In this document: piece by piece, positions 20,506-32,654 of the stretch
How positions within the stretch are numbered: position 1 is the stretch's first letter
Layout: every line of letters begins with the position of its first letter
Assembly (NCBI GenBank): GCA_905160935.1
Contig: CAJHZI010000513.1
Location: 186,001-250,000 of the forward strand
Direction of reading: 5' to 3'
DNA: 64,000 nt
From: Enchytraeus crypticus
Lineage: Eukaryota > Annelida > Clitellata > Enchytraeida > Enchytraeidae
The notes under the pieces: model-generated
Told to the model about the DNA's origin: nothing
What the model saw: only the letters and a program-made list of their open reading frames with translations
Database searches by the model: none
Made by a program: the position numbers and the translations under genes

Positions 20506-23500
20506 ATGTCTAGAAGAATTCCAAACACCTTCACGAATCTTATGAGGGCATTTTCATCTCAAGCAGTGCTAAATAATGAACGCAAGTTTCCAGCTAGGAT
20601 ATGGCTAAAGCGGGTAAGTAAGCAAATAAAGCAAATAATATTTAGGTCTTATAATTTAATGCACCCTGAGAAATTGTCAATTTCATAAAATGGTCTCTTG
20701 GTGGCACTTTAATATAAGCCCTGACACATCTTAATCTTCTTTTATTCTGAGTGAAAATAGATTAAATCTTATGAAAAAATTAAGTATAGTTCATGAGACT
20801 GCTATATCATATTTTTCTGTCTACTGGAATTATAAAATTTAGCTGATTAACACGGATTGCATCGTCACTGGCTATGTCTCCGGTAAATGTTTTCTATGCA
20901 TGATGCATCAACCGTCGACTGAAGTTAATTGACTTTTAAGTATGAGTTTTAATGAAGTTTCAATGTCGGCTCTTTCAGCTTTAAGTTTGATGGCTTTTAA
21001 GTTTTCAGAGCTTAATGTGAATAATTATGTTAAATGCAGTTTGTGACAAGTACTGTTATATGATATATATCTTTGGACTGATTTTTGGATTGAATTTGCA
21101 CCATTTTGGACCTTTTTTGCTTACCTGCTTGGATTTGTGTCAATAGTGCTCAATGTTGTCATCGACGACAGTAGTACTGTAATTGTTGATAGTATTATTA
21201 TTTTATGCATGTACATGTCTTCAGCTGTCAATCTGCCTGTCTTACCCACAGACCCTATGTTATGTACCTCTATATGATGTATGTACATCTATCTAGCTGA
21301 CCACCCGCCTCTCTCACCCACAGACCCTCTTTATTCCTGCAGTTCCTGCTGTACTAAGTCTGGCTGTGGCGGTCAAGTGCAAAGGTTTGACTCAACTCTA
21401 ATTCTATTGTTAGCATAAAATTACATCAATTCACACTGACTATCAAGTAGATTTTATCTAAAATCTGCAGCAATGTGGGATAGTCATAACAAATGAATTA
21501 CACTTACCAAAAATAACCACTTGAAAAGAAACAGAACATCAGAAATAATAAAACGTAAAATAGTCATCATTATCTTCCCTTAAATCCCAGTTTAACCAGG
21601 GTCGGGATACGAATAGGCAGTTTATCCATTCGTTTAAATTTTTGTAGCAATATCTTTAGCCTAGGCGCTCACCAACCAAATGCCCTTTCTATTACTTAAG
21701 ATCTTTGATCTTAACTAATAGTTTTTAGTTGGTGCTTTGGATCTAGTTTTTATGTCGCCTTCTACAACACGTGCATAATTATACGGTTGGTCTGTTCTTC
21801 AAGCAACCCGGACACAACATGTGGAAATAAAACTTATAAATAGTAATAAACACTATTAAATTTGCTTGCTTGGAAGCTGAAGTATGAAGATGAGACTTCA
21901 GAAGTCAGTTATCTCATTTATCAGTGTGGGTTAATATTTCAATGCTGTGGTCAGCAAGTAACTATATTTTCTGTGTGGCATTATAAATACGATTATATAG
22001 TAAACATATAGCTAACATATTGTTGAGTGTTGCATCGTGTTACATGCATCGCCATCCCTTCTTTGTTATAACGTTTTACTTACCTTCTCTTTCTTGTTGT
22101 TAACTTCATATTATAATTTTTGTCTTTTGGCCTTGAATTGGTTTACCAGATTTGCATCTGCACTGTGTAATGGAACTTAGTTAAGCGAAAATCATTAAAC
22201 AGAATTTTGCAATATCGGGCTCGATCACTAATTGGTCAGGTTGACCTTGGAAGACTGAGTGCTCGCAGATTTCAATGAATAAAGCCCCAGGGTGTTGAAA
22301 GATCATTCTTAACTCAGAATGGTCTACAATGGATGTGCTTATCAAAATTATTGCCAATAATCATGGAGAGACTGAAGGAAATATAAAAAAATACAAAAGC
22401 ATAAACTAAGTTAGAAAACTTTGTAACACTTACAGTATGTCATACACTTAACATTTTTTAAATTGATTTTTTGGATTTTGGAATTTATGCCGTTTTGGAC
22501 CTTCTTTTTGTTCACAGGCTTGGATTTGTCTCATTAGTGCTCGATGTTGTCATGGACTACAGTAGCACTTCTATTATTGTTATTATTTAACAATACCAAC
22601 AAAAAATGACTATTCTTATAAGTTTGGAATCGTTATCATAATGTGAAGTGGATTTGTCATGGACAACAGTAAAACTCTGATCTCTTGTTGTTGTTGTTGT
22701 CGCAGGTTCGCTGACAGATGCAGAGATTATTGCTCAAGCGGACGTGCTCTATCAGAGCAATGAAGTAGACAAGCTCTATGAGCTTCTCGTGCAGAGGTAT
22801 GACTAACTGACTGACTGACTAACTGACAAACTGACTGTCTGACTGACTGACTGACTGACTGACTAACTGACTAACTGACCAACTGACTGATTGACTGACT
22901 GACTGACTGACTGATTGACTGTGGTGCATGCGATCTGTTGCATTCGTTCATACTATTTTGCAATAGAATCAGAATCGTGTTTGTTTCACTCAAGGCAGCT
23001 TGCAACCACACTCAAGAAATATAGAAAATGAAATAGACACAATGGGCTGAAGGCACTGACATACACCCCATAAACTGGTCATAAACTGACGCGTCCCACG
23101 TCAGTTTATGACCAAAACTGACGTGGGACGCGGTGATTAAGATTTAAGAAAAACTTGAAAAATAGGAGATTGACTAAGGATATAGTGTGGGGCAAAGTAG
23201 ATTGGAGGAGGTTTATTCGTAACCCATCCCTAATTAAACTTGGATTTAAGGGAAGATGATGATGATGATGATGACGAAGTCTGTGGTGACGCCCTTACAT
23301 GTTGGAAATCATTTTGCCTTTAACAGCTACTCTATCAAATTTAAATCAATATGGATTATTTAAAATATTATACTTAAAATTTTAGTTATTAAAATATTAA
23401 GTACTTCATTTATATAACTGAACTGTGCAATCAGTAGAGTGATATGGCGATTACTTGTTAATGAATTCAGTTCGGACTCAACCAATTCGGACATATTATG

Positions 23501-24263
23501 GAGACTGGCCAGAGCGACTTGCGACAAGGCCAAGAGCTCGAGTGATAAACCTGAGGAAAAGAAGAGGCTGATGTATGAAGCTTTTGAGGTAGCTCAAAGA
23601 GCATTGGAGGCTGGCAAAGATAAAAACTTTGCTTGCCATAAGGTCTGAGATCTTAATTCTATCTTTACCAAATTGTCAGAGTTTAACAGTAATAGTGTTT
23701 AGTGCTAATAATAAGAACAGTAACAATAACATAACAATAACAATATAAGTTTAACGTCAGTTTCCTGCTGGACAGCATGCAAGTGACACAGAGAGCATTG
23801 GATTTGAATCTGGCTCCTACTGATCCGCTGTCGAACAACTTGCCACCTGCTCGGCCCAGATAAGGCTATTTCTTAGATACAGTGCAAATCCGTTTTTATG
23901 CCCAGCCACGGGACCTAAATACTAAGAATAAGTCGATAGACACGCTTGTTTTACTTCTATTGCATGATACTGATTTCAAAAACATTCGGTGGGATTTATA
24001 TATATTAATTCGTATATTAAGTTATGTATTAAAAGATTTTTCCCGTGTTGTGTCTGGGTTGCTGAAGAATAGACCAACTGCACGTGTCGTAAAATGTGAC
24101 CAAGCACTAAGATTCAAGTCAGTGTCACAAAGGGTATTTAGTTGGTGAGCTTCTAAACTCAAGAGATTGCTACAAAATTGTCTGATCCCGACTATAATTA
24201 AACTGGGATTCAGTGTGAGGTGATAATGATGATGATGATGATGATGATGATGATAATGATGAT

Positions 24264-24310
<47 letters not shown>

Positions 24311-27300
24311 TGATGACGATGATGATGATGATGATGATGATGACGATGACGATGACGATGACGATGATGATTAATGCATAGATTAAGAGTTCTTTTGATT
24401 ATTTGCTTTCAGTGGTATGCAATCATGTTGGATTATATTGGAGAATATCAGGGAACAAAAGAGAGAATATCCAAGGCCTATGAAATCAAAGAACACTTTC
24501 TGGTTTGTAAAAATTATTCATTATGATTCACGTGCTAAGTGTTATTACTAACAGCTCTAACTCTAAAATAAATTAATTTAATTAAATCTGTATTTCATAA
24601 ATAAGCAAAACTAGTTCTTCTTGTTTATCTGTTGTGGGAAATGAGGATACCCCACTGGGGGCGAAATTATTGAATTAGGAGACTACATCATATTTTACTG
24701 CTTCATGTTTTGACTGTATTATATTATGACCATAACATAACATATAACATAACATTACAGAGTCAGGAAGCAATTCTATGCTTGTTTAAGACTCATCAGG
24801 CTCTTAACTAAAACCAATTAATATTAATAACACATAGTTCAATATAAAACTGAAAACTATATTATACAAGTACATTTACCAAAAAGAGCCAGTGACCAAC
24901 TAGGCCTATAACTATTTATGTGAAATATCAAATATATATTTCTATTTAGGTCTAATTTCACCTATTTAATTACTCCTACTTAAAAAGGAAACCAAATCAT
25001 ACAGACTTCATATCAACAGGACAAATTTATACATAGCCAATGTGTAACACTGAACATATCATGTTATGACTGTATCATGTTATGTCTGTATCATGTTATG
25101 ACTGTATCATGCTATGACTGGGTCATGTTATGACTGCATCATGTTATGACTGTATCATGCTATGACTGTGTCATGTTATGACTGCATCATGTTATGTCTG
25201 TATCATGTTATGTCTGTATCATGTTATGACTGTATCATGTTATGACTGTGTCATGTTATGACGGTATCATGTTATGACTGTATCATGTTATGACTGTGTC
25301 ATGTTATGACTGTATCATGTTATGACTGTATCATGTTATGACTGTATCATGTTACGACTGCATCATGTTATGACAGTATTATGCTATGACTGTCATGTAA
25401 TGACTGTATCATGTTACGACTGCATCATGTTATGACTGCATCATCTACTCCTTAAATGAAGCATTATTTCAGTTTGGGACGAAATATTGTATTTATAATA
25501 ATTCATTTATTTGCTGACAAAATATTCTTGTGTATAGATTTTTAAAATTACATGTTCCATATCTTGCGCACTTGTTAATATAAATTCTCTAATACTAAAT
25601 ATCTCTAGAAATATAGAGAACTTAAAAGCATATTTGGTAAATATTTAGCAAATATATAAATAAATTGAACATTTAAATTTCATCCCACTTGCAGAAAGCA
25701 ATTGAGTTGAACCCTAAGGATGCCACATCTACGCATCTGATTGGATACTGGTTTGTAGACGTTTCGTTAAAATGCTTAAGATAAAGTGCATAATTAAGTT
25801 CAAAGTGTTAAGTGATATTATACTTCATCTGATCATTACACCGTTTGCCTCTGTATGACTGCAAAGCTAACCAATGCCCATACATACTGCAGCCTTATTT
25901 CGCCATATCTCTGTTGTTCTGGCTAGTGGCAGGTTCAGGGAACGCATTTCTACTCAGAGGCTGCACTCATGCTCTACAGAGAGCACTCCTTAGATCAACC
26001 AGTTAATCTCGTAACAAAACAATTTGCCTTATTTACACGTTATGTAGCCTATGGCTTGGGAAAATATGAGTTCTTAGATGTTTTCCCGTTGCCTTCCTCA
26101 GTTGTTGCTTAGACTCCATTAACGACGCCATTAACGGTGGGCCTTATCTTAGATTTCCCGGGCACAACACGGGAACAACACTTTCACTATGTCTAATAAT
26201 TAAGTATTTGAGCTGGTTTTAATCCCTTAACTAAAACTTAATCAACAATCACTTTTGTTGTAACTGTGAATAATCACACTGACTAAAGGTTATAGTAATC
26301 ATTGACTGTAGCTTATGGTAACCGTTGACTGTAGGTTATTGTAACCAAAGACTGTAGGTTATGATAACGCAAGCGATAACTGATTATTTTGACAAAAATG
26401 TATCTTAACTCTAATTGATCATTACTAATGATCATATTTTTGCTACATCTAATCAGTGGGGTTTTAAAATTTAATATCAGTTTTCCTGTATTGCTGTTTT
26501 AGCTTCATAGTCTGCGATTTCTTGCGGAACTGTTAGGCTACGGAGTGTTTTCTTTAGAATTTGAGATGAGCTTTCATTATTTTGTTAAATCAATTCTACA
26601 TTTCATTTTTAATGCCGCTAACTGGCAGCTGTAGTAAATTATGCTCTATGTGCTTGTTTTTTGTATATAAGGTGTTTTGTATTTATAGTGTTTTGTATTA
26701 AAGGTGTTTTTTTATTTAAGGTGTTTTGTATTTAAGATGTTTTGTATTTAAGATGTTTTGTATTTAAGGTATTTTGTCTCTAAGGTATTTTGTATTTAAG
26801 GTGTTTTGAATTTAAGGTGTTTTGTATTTAAGGTGTTTTGTATTTCAAGCATTTTGTATTTAAGATGTTTTGTATTTAAGGTGTCTTGTATTTAAGGTAT
26901 TTTGTATTTAAGGTATTTTGTATTTAAGGTATTTTGTATTTAAGATATTTTGTATTTAAGGTATTTTGTATTTAAGGTGTTTTGTATTTGCTGATCTGCC
27001 GTGGTATCAGAAGAAGATCGCAGCCGTTCTCTTTGCTACACCTCCCTCTTCTACATTTGACGAGGTCTGTTTGTAAAACATTATCACACAAGTCACTGAT
27101 CAATAGTGCTCGATGTTGTCATTGATGACTGTAGCACTCTAATTGTTGGTATTATTATAATATTATTATTATTATTATTATTAATATTATTATCAATAAG
27201 CCTACAAGGTAGTTAATCGAGTAAATAGTCAATAAATCAACAATAAATCAAGCAATAAGTCCTACTGTCGATGCTGCTATTGGTTGCTTTTGGCTTTACT

Positions 27301-29808
27301 TATACAATTAGCTCAACATTTAGTGGTGTTATTATAAGATGAGCTTTTGTTTCTATCACTAGCACTGAAACGATTTATGAACTTATATAAAGATTATTAA
27401 TAAAGTTTTGACAATTCAAGCATCCAGATTAGCATTTCGGCTTCTACTAACCTCTGTAGTAGTTTCAAGAGCTTAAAGCATTGCATTAAAAACTTAATAA
27501 GGCATCGCTTATGGTTTAGCACATTCAGACTTCTGCAGGTTTTGTTTAATATCTTTTGTTTATTGTTCTATATTTATTCTGTCTTTGAATGCTCTCGTTT
27601 ATTCAGACTATGTCAGAGATATGACGCGCACGCAATCATATGGAAAATATACCACATTGATTTACTTGAGTACAATGTTGTGTGTGTAATTGATGTTGTA
27701 GGCGCTGAACTATTTCTTACAAGCAGAAAAGAGTATGTACTACTCTGATATATCCGAAGTCATCATCATCTTCATCAATATCAGCATCATCATAATCATC
27801 ATCATCATCATCATCATTATAATCAACATCATCATCATGCCATATCGCAAGTCAGTAGTCAACAAATATTTAGGATAAGGTCTTTCCTCTGTGGCTCTAC
27901 TTTACGATTGCCCCATTGAGACACTTAGGCTGCCTTGCCTTTTGCTTCTTTAATTTCAATAGACAAATGTTTCTTTAATTTGCCTCAAATGATTGTATGT
28001 GATAGATATAGATATTTTATTATAACGCATATTTTTACTTCTCTGAGCTGTCACAACCCATGCACTTTATTTCTCAATGCTTCCCACCATTTGCTCTATT
28101 TTTAGATTCCGCCACCGCTCCTCGTATTTACCTAGTGCGCAAATGGCTCTATATATCTCCTTTGGGAGGCACTATACTAAATAATTGTCTTTAAGTTTGA
28201 CTGTTTTGATCGCTCAAGTTATGAGTAATGCACTATTTTAAAATAGACCAAATGTTGGCTGTAATTATCATAAGAGGCAACCAAACTAGAGATATGCGAC
28301 TTTAGTGGCCAGTTTTCAAAGGTTATGGCTACATAAGGGTGTTTTAACTTCCTTTTTTTACATGACCTATGTATTTGAGTGTCTACTTGTGTATCTATGT
28401 AAGTGTGTCTACTTGTGTATCTATGTAAGTTTGTCTACTTGCGTATCTATGTAAGTGTGTCTACTCGTGTCTCTATGTAAGTGTGTCTACTTGTGTCTCT
28501 ATGTAAGTGTGTCTACTTGTGTCTCTGTAAGTGTGTCTACTTGTGTATCTATGTAAGTGTGTCTACTTGTGTCTCTGTAAGTGTGTCTACTTGTGTATCT
28601 ATGTAAGTGTGTCTACTTGTGTATAAATGTAAGTGTGTCTACTTGTGTATCTACGTATCACAGTTGATCCAAACTTCTACAGTATGAATCTGTTGATGTT
28701 GGGTAAGACGTACTTGAGACTGAACCAGAGAGACTTGGCTAAGTCTTATCTGGAGCTAGCCAGAGACTACCCCGTCAGAACAGAGGATGATAAAACAGTA
28801 TGTATAGAATTTTACTTCTGCTGGAGAAAATACCCTGCTATCTTTGAGTTGTGCAGTTCCACAGCACCATCTGAACATGCATTTGACATGTGGTGCTGTA
28901 AAAATGTGCTTTTTTATTTTCAGTTTCTAAATTTTCTTCAAGTTACATCTTATTTGGATTTTGATGATGTTCTATTACGTGTTATCTCGTTCAGTTTCAG
29001 TTGTGACTTACATATATTAATATTGTAGCAGATTTAGTGGCAATTAAACGGGTTGTTCACCGACAAAGAAGCTCCATTTTACTGCATTTTTATCACACAT
29101 ATACTGGTTTCCCATTTGTTAGTAGTATCCTGGAATTTAAAACTTGACTTACTGTGTGCAAATCCCGATGGAAGGTGACGCAGAATAAATTGTTATTTCT
29201 AAGTTTATCAGTTTTAAAAGTATTAACGGCAGTATTAAGCATTGGAGTGGGTCCCTCAGGTTCTTGAGTTATACCGCATCAAAATTATAATCTCCATAGC
29301 ACTGTACTGACTGGTGGCCAAGTGGGTAGCACGCTTGTCTGATGAGCCAGAGGTTGCGGGTCGAAACCCCCCCCCCCGTACCGTCACTGAGAATAATCGT
29401 AGTAATAATAACAACAACAATTAGAGTGCTACAGTGATCAATGACAAAATCCAGCACTGAGCCGGGGAGCAAAATGAAAGGTCCAAAAACGGTGCAAATT
29501 TCAAAATCCAGAAAATCAGTCCAAAGTAAAAAAAGTGACAAATTAAAGTGAATGTTCACGTCTGTACGAAAATATAATTTAACTTACCGTTTGCAAATTG
29601 TTCTCTATGGCACTAATTTGAGTTGTGTTGTCGGGAGAGGATGAAATGATTGATCGGTGGGTATACTCTTTGAATGATTCTGTCTGTAATATGTATATAA
29701 TTAGGGCTATCTAAAGTTATTGAGTATGTATGTACTTGTATGTATTGTATTGAGTTTTGTTTGTTTTAGGCTAACAAGGATGCTACAGAACTACTGAAGT
29801 CCTTGTGA
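20506..29808 (+). CDS. RMDN1: Regulator of microtubule dynamics protein 1-like, ten exons
   Basis: Exons 20506-20613, 21324-21384, 22706-22796, 23471-23642, 24413-24502, 25695-25750, 26977-27064, 27702-27732, 28664-28797 and 29770-29808 join in consistent phase to 289 aa (human RMDN1 is about 314). A basic N-terminus and a hydrophobic stretch (residues about 37-56) resemble a mitochondrial or membrane-targeting segment. Family motifs follow in order: ADVLYQSNEVDKLYELL, ILWRLARA, WYAIMLDYIGEYQGTK, KAIELNPKDATSTHLIGYWC, LPWYQKKIAAVLFATPPSST and DPNFYSMNLLMLGKTYLRL, which form TPR-like helices. In other animals these proteins associate with microtubules, spindle poles or mitochondria. Donors after exons 2, 5 and 6 are weak (GTTTGA, GTTTGT). 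The acceptor of exon 7 lies inside a minisatellite, and that of exon 3 inside a repeat tail. The start has a purine at -3. The smallest exon is 31 nt. Confidence 0.94.
21075..21205 (+). mobile_element. Repeat family C copy (probable SINE)
   Basis: GGACTGATTTTTGGATTGAA, TTTTGGACC and TGTTGTCATCGACGACAGTA, ending in TTGTTGATAGTATTATTATT. Same order as at 22462-22592 and inverted at 29401-29530 and 58745-58875. Confidence 0.7.
21576..21838 (-). mobile_element. Repeat family D copy
   Basis: Contains AATCCCAGTTTAACCAGGGT, GGCGCTCACCAACCAAATGC and CGGTTGGTCTGTTCTTCAAG with CCCGGACACAACA, matching the copy at 16625. Confidence 0.65.
22462..22592 (+). mobile_element. Repeat family C copy
   Basis: Contains TTTGGATTTTGGAATTTATG, GGCTTGGATTTGTCTCATTA and TGTTGTCATGGACTACAGTA with a TTATTGTTATTATT tail. 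Located in RMDN intron 2. Confidence 0.7.
22656..22705 (+). mobile_element. Family C tail forming the splice acceptor of RMDN exon 3
   Basis: TGTCATGGACAACAGTAAAA followed by CTCTGAT and (TTG)n matches the end of family C (compare GTCATGGACGACAGTAGAAC at about 63676). It runs directly into CGCAG, the acceptor of exon 3 at 22706. Confidence 0.65.
22799..22922. repeat. (CTGA)n-type tetranucleotide array beside the exon 3 donor
   Basis: CTGACTGACTAACTGAC units start within a few bases of the GTATGA donor of RMDN exon 3. Confidence 0.9.
23077..23131. other. Two overlapping, mutually exclusive inverted repeats
   Basis: Arms 23077-23091/23099-23113 (15 bp, perfect, 7-nt loop) and 23091-23107/23115-23131 (17 bp, perfect, 7-nt loop) share the middle segment, so only one hairpin can form at a time. 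Located in RMDN intron 3. Confidence 0.85.
23746..23860 (-). mobile_element. SINE-A copy, strongly diverged
   Basis: GTTTAACGTCAGTTTCCT at the left and CTACTGATCCGCTGTCGAAC with a degenerate head at the right. Located in RMDN intron 4. Confidence 0.6.
24045..24373 (+). mobile_element. Repeat family D copy with long (GATGAC)n tail
   Basis: GTGTTGTGTCTGGGTTGCTG, AGACCAACTGCACGTGTCG and AACTGGGATTCAG match family D in the plus sense, followed by about 150 bp of GATGAT/GATGAC units. It ends about 40 nt before the acceptor of RMDN exon 5. Confidence 0.7.
25049..25445. repeat. 16-bp minisatellite (TGACTGTATCATGTTA)
   Basis: About 25 copies with single-base variants. It lies in RMDN intron 5, roughly 250 nt before exon 6, and does not touch a splice site. 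Confidence 0.93.
26663..26992. repeat. 16-bp minisatellite spanning the exon 7 splice acceptor of RMDN
   Basis: About 20 copies of TATTTAAGGTGTTTTG. The last copy contains the true acceptor (TTTAAG at 26971-26976) and the first bases of exon 7 (GTGTTTTGTATTT from 26977). Most earlier copies repeat the same AAG|GT junction. Exon phase confirms the acceptor: exon 6 ends in TG, joined to G TGT. Confidence 0.93.
27099..27193 (+). mobile_element. Repeat family C copy, 5'-truncated
   Basis: CAATAGTGCTCGATGTTGTC and GATGACTGTAGCACTCTAAT with a long (TTA)n tail. It begins about 35 nt after the end of RMDN exon 7. Confidence 0.7.
27755..27840. repeat. (ATC)n microsatellite
   Basis: ATCATCATCATC units with interruptions, just after RMDN exon 8. 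Confidence 0.85.
28376..28663. repeat. 24-bp minisatellite ending at the exon 9 acceptor of RMDN
   Basis: Roughly 11 copies of a unit that includes GTGTCTACTTGTGTATCT and ATGTAAGTG. Each intact unit contains GTAAGTG, a strong donor-like sequence. The last partial copy (TACTTGTGTATCTACGTATC) supplies the pyrimidine-rich stretch before ACAG at 28660-28663. Confidence 0.9.
29311..29393 (+). mobile_element. tRNA-like SINE head
   Basis: TGGCCAAGTGGGTAGCACGC (A box) and GCGGGTCGAAACCCC (B box) with tRNA spacing. It lacks pairing good enough for a functional tRNA and abuts a family C copy in inverted orientation. Confidence 0.6.
29401..29530 (-). mobile_element. Repeat family C copy
   Basis: Starts with an (ATA/ACA)n tail, then TTAGAGTGCTACAGTGATCA and TCCAAAAACGGTGCAAATTT, the reverse complement of the plus-strand copies. 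Confidence 0.7.
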
Positions 29809-30539
29809 TATTTGTTGCGTTTTCGCCTTGGACTTGCCGTCCCTTAACATGACTTTTTTACAGTTTAGGTTCATTTAAACTTAAAACATTTAAGTTAGAA
29901 ACTTTTGTTCATTTGCATTGACTTGACTCAACGTTAACAAATGCCGTCTTCATAAACTCTAGTGTAATTATAGTAGGACGGCAGATATAATATTGTAGGA
30001 CTTTTAATTATTGGAAGCTAGGAAGTGATTATTTATATTCTTTACGTATTTCCGTATTGTGTCCGGGATACTGAAGAACAAACCAACCGTTGATTGCGTT
30101 TATCGTAAGAGACAACGAAGCATAAACTGAGGCAGACAGCGAGAACCACCTCAGAAGCCATATTTTTCCCCAGCTACAGGTTATATAACGTATGAGTATT
30201 AAGGCATTGCCTTTGTGAACTTGTTGATCTATGGGGTTCTCTCTAAAGAGCGTGAAAGCACAGCAGACTCGAGCGTATATGTACCATGGACCTGCCGCGT
30301 GGCAGAGCACTAGAGCAAGACTAGATAGAGATTCTCTCATTATTATTAGCCTGTTAGTTTTGAAGCTATGATATAATCCATTATTTTACTGATGCCGTAC
30401 TGCCTTGTACTTGTTATTAGAATTGCATAATTGAACAGAAATTCAGAAAATAACAGAAAAAGAGAGAGAGGAGCTGTGGCCCCCTTAGAGCAACATTGCT
30501 CTTACGCTCGCATCCTAAGGTGCTTAATTCACGATACGC

Positions 30540-30770
30540 AATTTTCCCACTTCCGCTTTATTTTTAAAGCATCGCAATTTTTCTAATGCATCTTTATTTT
30601 TAAAGCTTTGTAACTTTTCCAATTCATCCCTATTTTTAAAACTTCATAACTTTTCCAATTCATCCTTATTTTTAAAGCTGCGTACCTTTTCCACTTCATC
30701 GGTATTTTTAAAGATTCGTAACTTTTCCACTGCATCCCTGTTTTTAAAGCGTCGTATTTTTTCCACTTCC
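30540..30770. repeat. About 35-bp minisatellite (TTTTTAAAGCTTCGTAACTT)
   Basis: Six or seven imperfect copies of a unit combining TATTTTTAAAG, CGTAACTTTTCCA and TTCATC. Confidence 0.85.
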
Positions 30771-30880
30771 CCTAATTTAACCACGACGCTACTTACATCT
30801 TTGTTAACATTGTGTGTACGCTCCTGGAAGCGGAAACTAATTAAGTTATACTAATTCTTACAAAATATTTGCACGTCATT

Positions 30881-30884
<4 letters not shown>

Positions 30885-30938
<54 letters not shown>
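30885..30938. repeat. (CA)n microsatellite
   Basis: About 26 uninterrupted CA units. Confidence 0.97.
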
Positions 30939-30939
<1 letters not shown>

Positions 30940-31250
30940 CCGTTGTATATACACTCTGCTAGGCCACACGGTACAAGAGTATTTAGTTAGCTGCTCAGTT
31001 CTCCAAACAATGTGAAACAGGATAATGGTCATAGATATGACGACAAGCAAGCTGCATTTACTACTAACCCTGATCGAGTTGAGCGTGATATTACACAGTA
31101 CGCTAAAAAATTCGTCAAATCTGTGCAATTAGGTGAATTATTTGTTATTGCTAATTTTCTACTCTATATCACTTTATTATTAGAGTTTATTGATGTGATG
31201 GGGATCAAACGGATATTAAGCAACTACAGAACTAACTAGTCAATAATAAC

Positions 31251-31430
31251 GCGCATTAGGCCTATAGTGAAATGATCAACCATGTTGATATCTATCACCT
31301 TTAATCTTCACAATCACATTCTTAAATCGTTAGGCAATTTAGACTGTTTTCCGCATAGCTAGTCCTGTGAATGTCTAAGATTTTAATCTCAGATCAGCGC
31401 GACCAGGAATCGAAACCACGAGAGTTCAGT
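31251..31430 (-). mobile_element. SINE-B copy
   Basis: TATAGTGAAATGATCAACCA, GTTAGGCAATTTAGAC and CAGATCAGCGCGACCAGGAA are the reverse complement of the SINE-B body. Confidence 0.8.
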
Positions 31431-32339
31431 CACCCCAGAACAGGCGCCTTCGGCTTAAATTATAGACGGACGGCCCTCTCTCACAGTATCCATTTGTGAA
31501 TGGGAAAAAGACGAAAAGGCCTGGTTTAGTGAGCTTCAGCTTTTTATTCAACAACAATTAGTTGACTCAAAAACGAAAATAAGATTAGTAATTGGTTTGA
31601 CTATTAGACAGCCGCAATGCACTCAGCTCTCAAGTAATACAACCAGTTGCATGCAAGCCCGTGCCAAACTCTATCCTGGTATAGCATTCGAGGTTTTTTG
31701 TTCGGCCTATACATGATAACTTTAGAAAGTACTTGTAGTTTGCCGTATAGACAGGCTAAGCTTATTTAAGAATGGTGATAGTTTGTAAACATCTGAGTGT
31801 TAGCATACGTGTCTTATTGCACTAAATCATTGGACTAAATAATAATCGTAATAGTTTAGTATTGTACAATTTGGGTGAACAGGATTGTTTTCTCGGGGAA
31901 TGACGCTCCTACCCGGTAAATATTAGTGAAAGCTGAGGAAGGCATAGGGTTCCCACCTCGTATAAGCATAACCCACAAGAAAAGAATGGTATATCACCAT
32001 GCTATTATGAGGCTATGAAACATGGACCGCTAGGAAGGAAGATATCAGGAAACTGGAGTCAATGAAAATGTGGATATGGAGAAGTCATTCCTTTTCTTGC
32101 CACCCATATTAGGCGTTTGTTCCTTCGACTTGAATGAACATCTTATTTTGTCTCAGCCAAACAATTTTTCAACCAAGAGTAACAGTCGTCTAGAATGTTT
32201 GAGAAAGGGTCCGATCACCAATGAAGTTTGAAAAACACTATTCAAGACATTCATCAGAGACATTTAACCATGGAACATATTAATGTAATATAATTGAAAT
32301 AACTTCAATTAGTGGAAGCGATAGCGATATGTTTTGCAG

Positions 32340-32472
32340 AGCTGAGTCTGTAACATGCTAGCAAGTTATGCGTCTGCGGATCAATACTTGCATTCAAATC
32401 TAGTGCTTTTCTTGTCACCGCCATGTGTTTTCAAGACAGGAAACTAACGTTAAACTTGGCTTTTGCCATTAG
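32340..32472 (+). mobile_element. SINE-A copy, strongly diverged
   Basis: CTGCGGATCAATACTTGCAT, TTCAAATCTAG and GACAGGAAACTAACGTTAAA keep the order of SINE-A. Confidence 0.6.
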
Positions 32473-32654
32473 TATGACGAAAATATATACAATTAATGTT
32501 GGAATTATTAAACATCACCAGGTTTTATGCTTCATTTTTGTACGAATTTTCTGATCAAGATCCAAATCTCACGTGTAATGAATAATTTGACTGAGCAATG
32601 GCAGCGATTATTTTTATATGAAATTTTCAGCTGCATAATACATATACGGTGTTC

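Larger units (their letters stand above)
29809..32650. other. Intergenic between RMDN-like gene and Ig2
   Basis: No gene seen. The RMDN 3' UTR must begin here, but no polyadenylation signal was assigned with confidence. About 30050-30180 resembles the family D CCGGGATACTGAAGAACAAA head. A minisatellite, a (CA)n tract and SINE copies fill part of the rest. The open frames at 30029-30340 (minus) and 31012-31239 (plus) match no family known to me. Confidence 0.45.

Noticed and set aside
21337-21384. Alternative acceptor for RMDN exon 2 at the CCTGCAG ending at 21342
   Set aside because: In the phase left by exon 1 it gives a stop after four codons. The acceptor before 21324 keeps the frame open and in phase with exon 3.
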